A stretch of DNA of 64,000 nt from Rhodococcus sp. WMMA185 (GCF_001767395.1 NZ_CP017014.1:2922501-2986500), one strand, 5' to 3'. Shown: positions 1-9,217, counted from the first letter of the stretch. Notes: a model not told the origin generated them from the sequence alone. A program made the numbers and translations.

Positions 1-96
1 GACCTCGAATCGTATGAGGGTCTTCACGAGGGCGACTTCGAAGGCGAGGAAGACGGAAAAGATACCGACACAGCCGAGATCGGGGAGAAGCCGTGA
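1..96 (+). CDS. mnhC: Na+/H+ antiporter subunit C, C-terminal tail (partial)
   Basis: The reading frame is open from the window edge to a TGA at 94-96 and encodes only about 31 residues, rich in Asp and Glu (it ends GEKP). The stop overlaps the GTG start of the mnhD-like gene in a GTGA junction, the same coupling used between all later genes of this operon. Position and coupling indicate the cytoplasmic tail of MnhC/MrpC, the NuoK-like subunit of the multisubunit cation/proton antiporter. No membrane part is visible, so the identity rests on operon context. An acidic tail is usual in actinobacterial MnhC proteins as far as I recall. Confidence 0.6.
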   Translation, partial: DLESYEGLHEGDFEGEEDGKDTDTAEIGEKP

Positions 97-1712
97 CTAT
101 ATCCCCGAACATCATCGGAACCCTCGCGCCACTGCCTGTCCTCATCCCGATGCTCGGCGCGGCTGCCACGATGGTTCTCGGTCGTCGCCCCCGTGCCCAG
201 CGGGTCATCACACTCGTCGCGCTGATCTCCGTGCTCGTCGTGTCCGGGCTGCTCCTTTATCTCGCCGACCGTGACGGGACCACGGCAATCCAGGTAGGCG
301 GCTGGGAATCCCCGATCGGGATCACGTTGGTAGTCGACCGGCTGTCTGCGCTGATGCTGGTCGTCTCGTCGATCGTGCTGCTCGCCGTCATGGCGTACGC
401 AGTCGGTCAGGGCATCCGCGACGGCAGCGACGACCAACCTGTCTCCATCTTCCAACCCACCTATCTGGCGCTGACGGCAGGCATCTCCAACGCGTTCCTC
501 GCCGGCGACCTGTTCAACCTCTTCGTCGGATTCGAGGTGCTGCTCGCCGCAAGTTTCGTGCTGCTGACACTCGGGGCGAGCGCCGACCGGGTCCGTGCGG
601 GTGTCTCGTACGTGATGGTGTCGATGCTGTCGTCGCTGATCTTCCTGGCGGGAATCGCCTTCGCCTACGCGGCGACCGGAACACTCAACCTCGCCGACAT
701 GGCTACCCGTCTCGACGGCATCCCATCCGGGACACGCGCGGCGATCTTCGGCGTGCTACTCGTGGCGTTCGGCATCAAAGCCGCCGTCTTTCCGTTGTCG
801 GCGTGGCTACCCGACTCCTATCCCACTGCCCCTGCTCCTGTCACCGCCGTGTTCGCCGGCCTGCTGACCAAGGTCGGCGTCTACGCGATCATTCGTACTC
901 ATTCGCTACTGTTCCCCCAGGGCGATCTCGACAACCTGCTGATGGTGTGCGGCCTTCTGACGATGCTCGTCGGCATTCTCGGAGCCATAGCGCAGACCGA
1001 CATCAAACGTCTGCTGTCCTTCACACTGGTCAGTCACATCGGCTACATGGTGTTCGGCGTTGCGCTGTCCACTCAGGAGGGTCTCTCGGGCGCCATCTAC
1101 TACGTGGCCCACCACATCCTCGTGCAGACCACACTGTTCCTCGTGGTTGGTCTGATCGAACGACAAGGCGGATCTTCGTCGCTGCGCCGCCTCGGTGGAC
1201 TCGCTGCCGCCAGCCCGGTCCTCGCCATCGTCTTCCTTGTGCCTGCGCTCAACCTCGGTGGTATTCCGCCGTTCTCGGGATTCATCGGCAAGGTCGCGCT
1301 GCTGCAGGCTGGCGCCGAGGACGGGAGCACTCTGGCATGGATTCTCGTTGCCGGCGGCACCGTAACCAGCCTGCTGACTCTCTACGCCGTCGCGCGCGTG
1401 TGGGCCAAGGCGTTCTGGCGGGCCCGGGCAGATGCCCCGGAAGGTGATCTCGCCGATGTCGGGCCGTCCGCATTGCTCGACGAGTCCGACGTAGTCATCG
1501 CCTACGACGATCGCCCCGACGTCGGCCGTATGCCTGCAATGATGTTGATACCCACTATCGCGCTCGTCGCGGTGGGGGTAGCGATGACGGTCTTCGCCGG
1601 GCAGATCATCCATATCAGCGATCGCGCGGCGAGCGATCTGCAGGACCGCTCGATCTACATCGACGCAGTCCTCGGCGGTCACGTCGGCGAAGCGCAGGAG
1701 GCACCCCGATGA
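93..1712 (+). CDS. mnhD: Na+/H+ antiporter subunit D (MnhD/MrpD)
   Basis: A polytopic membrane protein of 539 residues, nearly all of it hydrophobic helices, belonging to the NADH-quinone oxidoreductase subunit N/M-like family. The proton-channel signature region around residues 225-250 (GIKAAVFPLSAWLPD followed by YPTAPAPVTAVF) is intact, with the conserved Lys and the Pro-rich loop. A hydrophilic stretch near residues 450-470 precedes the last helix. In Mrp antiporters MnhA and MnhD form the proton-translocating part that exchanges Na+ or other cations for H+ across the plasma membrane. The GTG start overlaps the upstream stop by 4 nt, and the stop overlaps mnhE by 4 nt, so translation is coupled. 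Confidence 0.93.
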   Translation: MTISPNIIGTLAPLPVLIPMLGAAATMVLGRRPRAQRVITLVALISVLVVSGLLLYLADRDGTTAIQVGGWESPIGITLVVDRLSALMLVVSSIVLLAVMAYAVGQGIRDGSDDQPVSIFQPTYLALTAGISNAFLAGDLFNLFVGFEVLLAASFVLLTLGASADRVRAGVSYVMVSMLSSLIFLAGIAFAYAATGTLNLADMATRLDGIPSGTRAAIFGVLLVAFGIKAAVFPLSAWLPDSYPTAPAPVTAVFAGLLTKVGVYAIIRTHSLLFPQGDLDNLLMVCGLLTMLVGILGAIAQTDIKRLLSFTLVSHIGYMVFGVALSTQEGLSGAIYYVAHHILVQTTLFLVVGLIERQGGSSSLRRLGGLAAASPVLAIVFLVPALNLGGIPPFSGFIGKVALLQAGAEDGSTLAWILVAGGTVTSLLTLYAVARVWAKAFWRARADAPEGDLADVGPSALLDESDVVIAYDDRPDVGRMPAMMLIPTIALVAVGVAMTVFAGQIIHISDRAASDLQDRSIYIDAVLGGHVGEAQEAPR

Positions 1713-2281
1713 AACGCGAGAGAATTCTCCGCCTCGTCTCACTGTTGTGGCTCACCGCGGTGTGGATCCTGCTGTGGGGCAACGTGAGCTTCGCCAACAT
1801 CATCGGCGGACTCGCAGTGGGCGTCCTCATCACCGTGCTCATGCCCCTGCCGCAAGTGCCGGTGGAGGGCAGGGTGCACATCCTTCCCCTGCTGCAACTG
1901 ATGGTGATGTTCGCGTACTACGCGATCCAATCAAGCCTCCAGGTCGCCTGGTTGGCACTTCGACCCGGACCGCTGCCTGCCACCGGCGTTCGGCGCTACC
2001 AGCTGGGCATCAAGTCGGATCTGGTGCTGACTCTGTGTATCGATCTCCTCAACCACATTCCAGGCACCATGGTCCTCGAGATCGACCAGGAGAAGAGGGT
2101 CGTCTACGTTCACGTCCTCGACATGGGCTCCGAGAAGGCAGTCCGACAGTTCTATCGCACAGTCGCGCATCTGGAACGGTTGTTCATCGCGGCCTTCGAG
2201 CGGGACTCTGACTGGAAGCCGAGCGCCTGGCGAAATACTGACCTGGAGTACGACTACCACTCGCAGGAGAACAATTCATGA
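1709..2281 (+). CDS. mnhE: Na+/H+ antiporter subunit E (MnhE/MrpE)
   Basis: A protein of 190 residues with two or three N-terminal membrane helices (residues 8-50 and about 58-80) followed by a soluble domain. The segment around residues 110-145 (LTLCIDLLNHIPGTMVLEID) is the characteristic MnhE core. MnhE is a small structural subunit needed for assembly of the Mrp antiporter. The ATG start overlaps the mnhD stop and the stop overlaps the mnhF start, both by 4 nt. The C-terminus is charged and slightly longer than many homologues. Confidence 0.9.
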   Translation: MKRERILRLVSLLWLTAVWILLWGNVSFANIIGGLAVGVLITVLMPLPQVPVEGRVHILPLLQLMVMFAYYAIQSSLQVAWLALRPGPLPATGVRRYQLGIKSDLVLTLCIDLLNHIPGTMVLEIDQEKRVVYVHVLDMGSEKAVRQFYRTVAHLERLFIAAFERDSDWKPSAWRNTDLEYDYHSQENNS

Positions 2282-2535
2282 CAGTCGTCGCGATCATTTC
2301 CGGGACGATCCTGGTCGTCGCCGCACTACTGACGACCTATCGTCTCCTGGACGGCCCCAACTCACTGGATCGGCTCGTCGCGCTCGACACGTTGATCGCA
2401 CTCTTCATGGGTGGGCTCGCCGTCTGGGCTGCTTATACGGGAGATTCCACGATCGTGCCTGCCATCGTCGCACTGTCTCTGATGGGCTTCATCGGTTCGA
2501 TTTCGGTGCCACGCTTCCGGGTGCGTGACAAGTGA
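2278..2535 (+). CDS. mnhF: Na+/H+ antiporter subunit F (MnhF/MrpF)
   Basis: A protein of 85 residues that is almost entirely three membrane helices (about 2-22, 32-54 and 58-78), the normal length and topology for MnhF. The family motif RLLDGPNSLDRLVALDTL lies between the first and second helices. MnhF is a small integral subunit of the Mrp cation/proton antiporter. It is coupled by 4-nt overlaps to mnhE upstream and mnhG downstream. Confidence 0.9.
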   Translation: MTVVAIISGTILVVAALLTTYRLLDGPNSLDRLVALDTLIALFMGGLAVWAAYTGDSTIVPAIVALSLMGFIGSISVPRFRVRDK

Positions 2536-2861
2536 GCACCGCATTGAACGTCATTGGTGCCGCGCTGATGCTGTGCGGTTCCCTGTTCTCACTGACAGCA
2601 GCGATCGCCATCGTTCGATTCCCGGACACTTTGCGACGCATGCACGCCGCCACCAAACCTCAAGTGGTGGGTCTCATCATGATCCTTGTGGGAACCGTCA
2701 TCGAACTCCGGGGAAATGTCGACATCTGGATGTTGATCCTGGCCTGCATCTTCATCCTTTTGACGGCTCCGGTGATCGCACACCGGGTCGGCCGGGTGGC
2801 ATATCGAGAGCAAGAGGGGCAGGCGGGGACGGCACACCCGCCGGGTGTCGACAACCCGTGA
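2532..2861 (+). CDS. mnhG: Na+/H+ antiporter subunit G (MnhG/MrpG)
   Basis: A protein of 109 residues with three membrane helices and the MnhG signature FPDTLRRMHAATKPQ near residue 30-45. It uses a GTG start in a GTGA overlap with mnhF. This is the last gene of the operon. It ends 37 nt before the stop of the GCS2-type ligase on the opposite strand, so the two units converge. A C-terminal hydrophilic tail of about 25 residues extends beyond the last helix. Confidence 0.9.
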   Translation: MSTALNVIGAALMLCGSLFSLTAAIAIVRFPDTLRRMHAATKPQVVGLIMILVGTVIELRGNVDIWMLILACIFILLTAPVIAHRVGRVAYREQEGQAGTAHPPGVDNP

Positions 2862-2898
2862 AGCGGCGGGAGGGTGTAATCGACCCGTTCGAAGGGCA

Positions 2899-4023
2899 TC
2901 ACCCCCCAAGCTCCTTCACCAGTGCGTCGACCACAGCGACCAAATCGCCTCCAGTCTCTGCGGCGACACGCCGTTGCCGTTGATAGGAGGCTCCCCGGCG
3001 CGGAATCTCAGCGACACTAGCCAATTCGTCTGCGCAGCCCAGTCGCGCTGCGGTCGGTGCCAGCTTCTCGAGCAAGTCGTTCAGATCGTCGGTGACGAGA
3101 CGCTCGTTGCTGTCCTCGTCGAGAATGATCTCGGCATCGAGCCCGTACCGTGCGGCTCGCCATTTGTTTTCCTTGACGTGCCACGGCTGCAGGTTCGGCA
3201 GCCTCTCGCCCGCCTCGAAACGCCGGTCCAAATCGACGATCAGACAGTGCACGAGGGCGACAAGGGAACTGAGCTCCGCGCGCGTAGGGATCCCGTCGAA
3301 GACACGGACCTCGATTGTCCCCCACTGCGGCGCAGGCCTTATGTCCCAGTGCATCCCACCGATCTTGGTGATCACACCAGTCTTCATCTGGTCGCTGATG
3401 AAACCCTCGTACTGCGCCCAATTCGCGAACTGGTACGGAAGCCCCGCCGTCGGTAGTTGCTGGAACATGAGCGCACGGTTGCTCGCATATCCGGTGTCGA
3501 CTCCTCCCCACATCGGTGAAGACGCGGACAACGCCAGCAAGTGCGGATACTGCTGCAACAGGGCATTGAGGATCGGGAACACCTTCAGCGGCGAAGATAC
3601 ACCGACATGCACGTGCACACCCCAGATCAGCATCTGACGGCCCCACCACTGGGTACGCTCGATCAGCTCGTCGTAATCCGGTGTGCGCGTGACCAACTGG
3701 GAAGACCAGCGGGCGAATGGGTGTGTGCCCGCGCAAATGAGATCGACCCCGAGAGGATTCGCCGCACGACGCAGCAGGTCGAGCGACTCACCCAGGTCGT
3801 CCATCGCCTCACCGACGGTGGAGTGGATTCCGGTGACGAGTTCGACGGTGTTGCGCAGAAGTTCCTTCGTGATACGCGGATTCCCCGGCCCCGCCAGATC
3901 CTCCACGGCGGCGAACACTTCCGCCGCCGTGTTGGAGAGATCTCGCGTAACTCTGTCGACCAGCGCGATCTCCCACTCGACACCGAGTGTCGGCCGAGGG
4001 GATCCGGGAAAGGGAACTACCAC
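2899..4023 (-). CDS. glutamate-cysteine ligase family (GCS2/YbdK) carboxylate-amine ligase
   Basis: A protein of about 374 residues in the GCS2 (YbdK-like) ATP-dependent carboxylate-amine ligase family. Family landmarks are present: PTLGVEWE near the N-terminus, THPFARW, RTQWWGRQMLIWGVHVHVG, WDIRPAPQWGTIEVR and ENKWRAARYGLDAE. The reaction would join an amino acid carboxylate such as glutamate to an amine, but the physiological substrate is unknown and a glutathione or mycothiol role is not shown. It looks like the counterpart of M. tuberculosis Rv0433. Start: the frame is open to a GTG at 4062, but GTG at 4023 gives an N-terminus close to the Rv0433 form; neither has a strong ribosome site. 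Downstream of sodC on the same strand. Confidence 0.85.
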   Translation of the reverse strand: MVVPFPGSPRPTLGVEWEIALVDRVTRDLSNTAAEVFAAVEDLAGPGNPRITKELLRNTVELVTGIHSTVGEAMDDLGESLDLLRRAANPLGVDLICAGTHPFARWSSQLVTRTPDYDELIERTQWWGRQMLIWGVHVHVGVSSPLKVFPILNALLQQYPHLLALSASSPMWGGVDTGYASNRALMFQQLPTAGLPYQFANWAQYEGFISDQMKTGVITKIGGMHWDIRPAPQWGTIEVRVFDGIPTRAELSSLVALVHCLIVDLDRRFEAGERLPNLQPWHVKENKWRAARYGLDAEIILDEDSNERLVTDDLNDLLEKLAPTAARLGCADELASVAEIPRRGASYQRQRRVAAETGGDLVAVVDALVKELGG

Positions 4024-4099
4024 GATACCGATCCAACCACAGGCCAGGGCGCATGGCAGCACACATCCGCCCCGGAATCTACCGGGACATCACACGGTC

Positions 4100-4801
4100 T
4101 CAGCTCACGTGGATGACACCGCAGGCTACGCGAGCGCCCGCATCCCCGGTGTCCAGGGTGACCTGATCCGGAGCAGGTGCGTAACGAGCGGGGATGTTGC
4201 CGAAGTTGTCGGGACCCGCGTGGATCATGATTGCGGTACCGGTGTCGCCGTTCTCGAGATCCTCGACCGTGAAGGAATCTGTGGTGGTGACCAATTCGGC
4301 CGTACCGTCAGCCAGCACCTGTATCGAAGTGAGGTCGCCGCTTGCGGGGTGACCAGAGCGACCGTCCACCTGGAAGTGTCCGCCTGCGGACAGGAAGTCG
4401 CCGGGTTCGCCGCCGGTGGGCGCGACCGAGTTCGGCTCGCACGCTCCGATCGAATGGACGTGGAAGCCGTGGAATCCGGGCGTCTGATCCTCGACCGACG
4501 TCGTAACCGTTACGTGGTCGCCGTCCTGCCGGAACGTGACAGAACCCACCTCGGCACCGTCGGCATCCCTCAGCGTCGCGGTGGCAACACCAGCCCCACC
4601 GGACCCGTGCGAATCGCTGGGGGCATCGCCGGGAGCGCCCACGGCACCAGGGTCCGCCGCACCCGTCCAGACCGGAGGGGTGGTGCCAGGAATGTCGCTC
4701 GGCTCCTCACTATTGCTGCATGCGGCTAGCCCGAATGCAGCAATGGCCACAACTGGGGTGACTTTGCGCCAGGACATCCGCCGGGAAGAACTCGAGGCCA
4801 T
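4100..4801 (-). CDS. sodC: periplasmic/lipoprotein Cu,Zn superoxide dismutase
   Basis: A protein of 233 residues. A basic N-terminus and hydrophobic stretch end in a lipobox (FGLAAC), so it is probably a lipoprotein outside the membrane. The SodC fold follows: metal-binding [11 protein letters not shown], the Zn-loop His in GGHF, and [20 protein letters not shown], with the disulfide Cys in GACEP and VACGVI near the end. It converts superoxide to oxygen and hydrogen peroxide, protecting the envelope. The frame is open upstream to 4843, but ATG 4801 has AAGGAG eight bases upstream and puts the lipobox at a normal distance. Equivalent to Rv0432; neighbours on both sides match that order. Confidence 0.93.
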   Translation of the reverse strand: MASSSSRRMSWRKVTPVVAIAAFGLAACSNSEEPSDIPGTTPPVWTGAADPGAVGAPGDAPSDSHGSGGAGVATATLRDADGAEVGSVTFRQDGDHVTVTTSVEDQTPGFHGFHVHSIGACEPNSVAPTGGEPGDFLSAGGHFQVDGRSGHPASGDLTSIQVLADGTAELVTTTDSFTVEDLENGDTGTAIMIHAGPDNFGNIPARYAPAPDQVTLDTGDAGARVACGVIHVS

Positions 4802-4874
4802 CAAACCGCTCCTTTGAGGTGGCAAAGAACTGCGACTGATCATAACGGCAGCGCTCGGCGCACCTGCGTCCGGT

Positions 4875-5393
4875 CTACGACGCAGCGGTGACGATGACGA
4901 TCACGCCCTCGGGCAGATCGTCGATACCCGGGAACCGCGGCTCGGCGGATACATCGAGCTGAGAAGCGATCTCCGTCGCTGCCTCCTGCTCCGCGGCGGA
5001 AGTTCCGTAATAGACAGTGGTTTCGGAGACGGCACTGTCGCTGTAGTTGCCCGTTTCCGAAACCGTCCAACCCAAGTCCGTCAACCTTGCGGCAGTCTCG
5101 CCGGCGAGACCATTGACACTGCTGTTGTTGAATACCGAAACCGAGACCGACCTCACATCCGCCGACTCGGGTGTGGTCGCGGCAGGGGGAGCCGTCTCGG
5201 AAGCCTGCGCCGCGCCCACTGCTCCCGCGGGCGCGGTCGTACTGGCCTCAGTCGGTGTCGCGGCGGTTTCCTCGGAGTTCGAGCCTGCCAGGGACGCGAA
5301 CCCGATACCTGCGAACAGAATGGCAAGGGCTATCAGCACCATTGCAAGGGCACGCAGAGGCGGGCCGGAGGATTCGGGTCTCGGAGTGCTCAC
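4875..5393 (-). CDS. LytR C-terminal domain membrane protein (VirR-like)
   Basis: A protein of 172 residues: a short cytoplasmic tail, one membrane helix (about residues 14-35), an Ala/Thr-rich linker, and a C-terminal LytR_C domain starting near residue 83 ([20 protein letters not shown], then LGWTV and VYYG). This layout and the position before sodC match M. tuberculosis Rv0431 (VirR), a membrane protein linked in the literature to vesicle release and cell-wall integrity through LytR-CpsA-Psr enzymes. There is no LCP catalytic domain here, so it is not a phosphotransferase. It is probably in one unit with the DUF3263 gene upstream and sodC downstream. Confidence 0.82.
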   Translation of the reverse strand: MSTPRPESSGPPLRALAMVLIALAILFAGIGFASLAGSNSEETAATPTEASTTAPAGAVGAAQASETAPPAATTPESADVRSVSVSVFNNSSVNGLAGETAARLTDLGWTVSETGNYSDSAVSETTVYYGTSAAEQEAATEIASQLDVSAEPRFPGIDDLPEGVIVIVTAAS

Positions 5394-5433
5394 GATGTCG
5401 ACCTTAGCGATGGAGTGCTAGGTGGCATCGAAG

Positions 5434-5772
5434 TTACGTGACATCGAATCCGAGGCGGCGCGCGGCGCGGGCTTTTTGCCTGCTCGCTCGAAGTCTGCGT
5501 AGCCGCTTCACGAGCATCGGATCTGCTGCGAGCGACTCCGGGCGGTCTACCAGTGCGTTGAGGACTTGGTAGTAGCGCGTCGCGGACATATCGAAAAGTT
5601 CCTTGATCGCGTCTTCCTTGGCGCCGGCGTACTTCCACCATTGACGCTCGAAGGAAAGGATGTCGCGTTCCCGACGGGTGAGACCGTCGTCACCGATGTC
5701 CTCGGCCCTTGTCAGGTTGTTCTCGTCGGTGCGCTCAGATTGATTCCGATTTCGCGCTGTTGCAGCGTCCAT
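5434..5772 (-). CDS. DUF3263 protein (Rv0430-like)
   Basis: A small, highly charged protein of 112 residues. The DUF3263 core runs from about residue 30 (LTRRERDILSFERQWWKYAG) to 75 (FDMSATRYYQVLNALVDRPE), followed by an Arg/Lys-rich tail (RRLRASRQKARAARR). The core looks helix-turn-helix-like, and the basic tail would suit nucleic-acid binding, but no function is established. It is the first gene of the leftward unit with the VirR-like gene and sodC, divergent from def across a 175-bp gap. The same order is found around Rv0430. Confidence 0.82.
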   Translation of the reverse strand: MDAATARNRNQSERTDENNLTRAEDIGDDGLTRRERDILSFERQWWKYAGAKEDAIKELFDMSATRYYQVLNALVDRPESLAADPMLVKRLRRLRASRQKARAARRLGFDVT

Positions 5773-5947
5773 CTCACTCCTCGACTAGCTCTCGCCCGAC
5801 CTCAGCGAAACCACGCTCCCCCGACTCCTCGATCCCGTGGCCGACCGAGAAACGAATCACACCGCTGTATTTCAGTGACTATTCAACCACGACGAGGGCC
5901 ACAGGCAGTGCCAACGGCCCGGGCGCGCCGCGCTATCCTTGGCAAAC

Positions 5948-6538
5948 ATGGCCATTCTCCCCATCCGGATCGTGGGCGACCCGGTGCTGCACGAACCCAC
6001 CCAAGAGGTATCCCTGTCACCTGCGGAACTCGCCGAGATCATCACCGACATGTACGACACGATGGACGCCGCAAACGGTGTCGGTCTCGCAGCCAATCAG
6101 GTCGGCCTGCCGCTGCGAATATTCGTCTACGACTGCCCTGACGAGCGAGAGGACGGCCGAACCAGCGGGCGCCGGGGCTGCGTCGTCAACCCCGTTCTAG
6201 AAACCTCGGAGCGCCCGGAGACCATGCCGGACCCGGAAGACGACCTCGAGGGCTGCCTCTCCGTGCCGGGCGAGCAATTCCCCACCGGTCGAGCCGACTG
6301 GGCGAAGGTCACGGGCACGGACGCCGACGGAGCTCCCGTCGAGATTGAGGGTTACGGTCTCTTCGCCCGCATGCTTCAGCATGAGGTGGGCCATCTCGAT
6401 GGGCTCCTGTATCTCGACATGTTGATCGGCCGCAACGCGCGTGCGGCGAAGAAGACCATCAAGCGCGAAGGATGGGGCGTACCCGGTCACAGTTGGACCC
6501 CTGGAACGGTCGAAGACCCGTTCGGCCATGCGGGCTGA
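5948..6538 (+). CDS. def: peptide deformylase
   Basis: A protein of 196 residues that removes the N-formyl group from nascent proteins using a metal. All three deformylase motifs are present: GVGLAANQ near residue 46, EGCLS near residue 102 with the metal-binding Cys, and HEVGHLDG near residue 147 with two His ligands and the catalytic Glu. An in-frame TTG lies three codons upstream at 5939, but ATG 5948 gives the usual MAILPIRI start. The protein carries an extra loop between motifs 1 and 2, as in mycobacterial enzymes. The stop overlaps the start of the next gene by 11 nt. Confidence 0.95.
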   Translation: MAILPIRIVGDPVLHEPTQEVSLSPAELAEIITDMYDTMDAANGVGLAANQVGLPLRIFVYDCPDEREDGRTSGRRGCVVNPVLETSERPETMPDPEDDLEGCLSVPGEQFPTGRADWAKVTGTDADGAPVEIEGYGLFARMLQHEVGHLDGLLYLDMLIGRNARAAKKTIKREGWGVPGHSWTPGTVEDPFGHAG

Positions 6539-7511
6539 ACATCCGCTCGGTAGCCGGGTGGTGATGCGATATGCGTTGCCACCCGGACACAGCCATCGGA
6601 TGACCGATGTCATCGGCACTTTGGAAAGTGTCGAGCCGTTGGTGATCGTCCGCGCTGCGCACGACACCCTTGTCGAGGTGGAACCTGAGCGCGTGCTTGC
6701 ACTCAGGACGATTCCTCCGCGTCCGATACGGACGAGCGAGATCCGTTCCCTCGAAATCGCATCCGTCGACGGTTGGCCGGGCGTCGAGCAGGCGTGGATC
6801 GACGGGTGGCTCGCCCGATACGGCCACGGCTTCACCGGACGCGCCAACTCGGCGAGCCCTCTCGGCGACCGCGGCACTGTCGGGAGTTTGAACGACACCT
6901 CGGCCCGAAGCACACTTGCACGCCTTCGCGCCTGGTACGACGAGCGCGGCCTCCCGCTGCGGCTACTGATCCCGGATCGTATGGGAGACGTCCCGCGCGA
7001 CTGGGAGGTCAGCAGAGAAGTGGTCGTGATGGCGGCCGATATCGAGGATCTGGCACTACCGGAGGGTCCGCGATCGGCCGTCGTGACCGACCAACCCGAT
7101 CCCGACTGGCTCGCCCTGTACCGCTACCGCGGGTCTGCACTGCCCGATTCCGCGATCGACGTTCTGAACTCGGTCCAGGGTGGCACCCTCGGCTTCGGCC
7201 GGATCAGCGCAGACGATTCGACGCTGCTTGCGGTTACGCGCGGCTGCGTGACATCTGTACCCGACGGTCGTCTCCGCGTCGGCCTCACCGCGGTCGAGGT
7301 GGCCGAGACTCACCGTCGGCAGGGAATCGGCACCCGGATCTGCGGTGACATGGTCAAATGGGGGCACGAGCACGGCGCCACCCAGGCGTATCTGCAAGTC
7401 GCCGCCGAGAACGAGGCCGCCCAGGCGATGTATCGAGGAATCGGCTTCCGCACGCACCATCACTACCGCTACGCCACCGATCCCGGCGGCAAGCGGGGTG
7501 TCGGAGCTTAG
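6528..7511 (+). CDS. GNAT family N-acetyltransferase (Rv0428c-like)
   Basis: A protein of 327 residues. The N-terminal 60 residues form a small beta domain ([20 protein letters not shown]). The C-terminal 150 residues are a GNAT fold with the acetyl-CoA-binding loop [13 protein letters not shown] near residue 265, followed by [20 protein letters not shown], the typical last strand-helix. The substrate is unknown. ATG 6528 lies inside the end of def (11-nt overlap) and fits the expected N-terminus better than the in-frame upstream start at 6441. Probably co-transcribed with def and xthA, as in Rv0427c-Rv0429c. Confidence 0.85.
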   Translation: MRAEHPLGSRVVMRYALPPGHSHRMTDVIGTLESVEPLVIVRAAHDTLVEVEPERVLALRTIPPRPIRTSEIRSLEIASVDGWPGVEQAWIDGWLARYGHGFTGRANSASPLGDRGTVGSLNDTSARSTLARLRAWYDERGLPLRLLIPDRMGDVPRDWEVSREVVVMAADIEDLALPEGPRSAVVTDQPDPDWLALYRYRGSALPDSAIDVLNSVQGGTLGFGRISADDSTLLAVTRGCVTSVPDGRLRVGLTAVEVAETHRRQGIGTRICGDMVKWGHEHGATQAYLQVAAENEAAQAMYRGIGFRTHHHYRYATDPGGKRGVGA

Positions 7512-7527
7512 CGCTAGTCTTGCTCCC

Positions 7528-8331
7528 GTGCGTATCGCAACCTGGAACGTGAACTCTGTCCGTGCTCGTACCGACCGGATTCTGGACTGGCTACAGCGGA
7601 CCGACACCGACGTGCTGGCGATACAGGAAACCAAGTGCAAGGACGATCAGTTTCCATACGAGCGCTTCCGGGAAGCGGGCTACGAAATAAGCCACGTCGG
7701 CCTGAGCCAGTGGAATGGTGTTGCGATCGCGTCGCGCGTCGGGCTCGAGGACGTGCAGATCGGCTTCGAAGATCAGCCCGGGTTCCACAAGGATCCTGAG
7801 GTAGCACCAGTCCAGGAGGCGCGAGCGATAGGTGCAACCTGCAACGGCGTCCGGGTGTGGAGCCTCTACGTGCCGAACGGCCGCGAGCTTACCGACCCGC
7901 ACTACACCTACAAGCTCGACTGGCTGGCCAAGCTGCATACCGATGCGGTCGGGTGGCTGCAGGAAAATCCGGATGCACAGATCGCGCTGATGGGCGACTG
8001 GAATGTAGCCCCCACCGACGAGGATGTGTGGGATCCAGCTCTGTTCGAAGACAGGACCCATACATCCGTACCCGAACGTGAGGCGTTCTGGGCTTTCGTC
8101 GAATCCGGGTTCGCGGACGTTGTCCGGCCACACACCCCCGGACCTGGGGTCTACACCTACTGGGACTACACGCAGTTGCGATTCCCCAAGAAGCAGGGCA
8201 TGCGGATCGACTTCGTCCTCGGCTCACCGGCGCTGGCCAACCGCGTCGACAAAGCCGAGATCGATCGGGACGAACGCAAGGGCAAGGGCGCCAGCGATCA
8301 CGCGCCGGTCATCGTGGACCTCTGCGATTGA
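7528..8331 (+). CDS. xthA: exodeoxyribonuclease III
   Basis: A protein of 267 residues of the exonuclease/endonuclease/phosphatase superfamily. Catalytic landmarks in order: RIATWNVNSVRAR at the N-terminus (Asn), IQETKC (metal-binding Glu), YVPNGRE (Tyr), MGDWNVAPTDEDVWDP (Asp and Asn), RIDFVLGSP and the terminal GASDHAPVIVDL (Asp-His). It cleaves at abasic sites and degrades 3' ends during base excision repair. The GTG at 7528 is used as start because the family consensus begins at that residue; the upstream extension of the frame overlaps the GNAT gene. It is followed by a strong inverted repeat. Confidence 0.93.
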   Translation: MRIATWNVNSVRARTDRILDWLQRTDTDVLAIQETKCKDDQFPYERFREAGYEISHVGLSQWNGVAIASRVGLEDVQIGFEDQPGFHKDPEVAPVQEARAIGATCNGVRVWSLYVPNGRELTDPHYTYKLDWLAKLHTDAVGWLQENPDAQIALMGDWNVAPTDEDVWDPALFEDRTHTSVPEREAFWAFVESGFADVVRPHTPGPGVYTYWDYTQLRFPKKQGMRIDFVLGSPALANRVDKAEIDRDERKGKGASDHAPVIVDLCD

Positions 8332-8334
8332 GGA

Positions 8335-8375
8335 CGTGCCGCTTCATCGCATAGACAGCTTGCGGTAGCGGCACG
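8335..8375. terminator. bidirectional stem-loop terminator
   Basis: Nine-base perfect arms CGTGCCGCT (8335-8343) and AGCGGCACG (8367-8375) with a 23-nt loop, located between the convergent ends of xthA and the first small GNAT gene. There is no U-tract, which is common in actinobacteria. Confidence 0.6.
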
Positions 8376-8390
8376 CTCGACGATGGAACA

Positions 8391-8753
8391 CTAGTCGGGC
8401 ACGAGCACGTCCAGCCTCTCCGAGTTCCGTGCCAGGTATCGCTGCACATACGTGCAAATCGGACGCACTTTCCAGCCACGAGCAAGGGCCGAGTCCAAGG
8501 CCTCACGCACAAGAACTGCAGCAAGCCCACGACCGCTGAATTCCTCTTTGACGACGGTGTGCATGAAAGCAATCACCTCGCCGGATTCGGTGTTGAATCC
8601 GGGGATCTCACCCTCGTCTCGATAGCCGAGGATGCCCACCAGTTCGTCCCCGAGCCACAGATCGAATCGTTCATGTGCAGGGTTGTCGAGCACGCGAGCA
8701 TCGCTGATACTCACGCTCCCGCTCGACTCGGAACTGTTCGAACTGTGATTCAT
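8391..8753 (-). CDS. small GNAT-type N-acetyltransferase, paralogue 1 (YjdJ-like)
   Basis: A protein of 120 residues of the short GNAT family (COG2388/YjdJ type). Conserved segments are WLGDELVGILGY, VIAFMHTVVKEEFSGRGLAAVLV (acetyl-CoA loop with GRGLA) and GWKVRPICTYVQRYL near the end. The substrate is not predictable. The frame is open to 8807, but ATG 8753 gives a length like its neighbour. It lies 92 nt downstream of a paralogue with the same core (8846-9217), indicating a tandem duplication. Confidence 0.8.
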   Translation of the reverse strand: MNHSSNSSESSGSVSISDARVLDNPAHERFDLWLGDELVGILGYRDEGEIPGFNTESGEVIAFMHTVVKEEFSGRGLAAVLVREALDSALARGWKVRPICTYVQRYLARNSERLDVLVPD

Positions 8754-8845
8754 GCCACTATGAAAGCAGTAAGACGACGTTCTCGCTAGTGCAATTTCGG
8801 GTTTCATTTTTCATTTCCAAAAGGTGTCCGGATACGGCCGGATCG

Positions 8846-9217
8846 TCAGCGCGCGACCGGCGCGATGAGATCCCGGTACTCGGGGTGAGTTGAGACGAAC
8901 CTCTGCACGTACTTGCACACGGGCTGCACCTGCCAGCCGTACCGACGGGCCAGATCGAGCGCGCCCCCCACCATGACGCCCGCGAGTCCACGGTGACCGA
9001 AGTCCTCCACGATCACCGTGTGCATGAACGAGACGACGGGTCGATGCTTCCGCACGATCGCCGGCCTCGTTGGTGGCACCCCAAAGCCTGTCCCGGCGGG
9101 CGCCTTCGAGAGGTCGAAGTATCCGAGGATCCCGACCAGATCACCACTCAGACGCAGTTCGAAGCGATTTTGATCGGAATTGTCGACAATGTCTATGACC
9201 TGCTGATCCGTCAGCAT
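8846..9217 (-). CDS. small GNAT-type N-acetyltransferase, paralogue 2 (YjdJ-like)
   Basis: A protein of 123 residues of the same short GNAT family as the next gene downstream. Matching segments are LSGDLVGILGYFDL, VVSFMHTVIVEDFGHRGLAG and GWQVQPVCKYVQRFV. The acetyl-CoA loop reads HRGLAG rather than GRGLAA. The ATG is preceded by GGAGGA five bases upstream. An insertion of about 15 residues (GTGFGVPPTRPAIVRKH) separates the second and third strands relative to paralogue 1. The gene lies downstream of thiD on the same strand, but the repeat array between them makes one transcript uncertain. Confidence 0.82.
   Translation of the reverse strand: MLTDQQVIDIVDNSDQNRFELRLSGDLVGILGYFDLSKAPAGTGFGVPPTRPAIVRKHRPVVSFMHTVIVEDFGHRGLAGVMVGGALDLARRYGWQVQPVCKYVQRFVSTHPEYRDLIAPVAR

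Noticed and set aside
3683..4729. Plus-strand frame of 348 codons
   Set aside because: Antisense to the GCS2 ligase and sodC, both supported by catalytic motifs.
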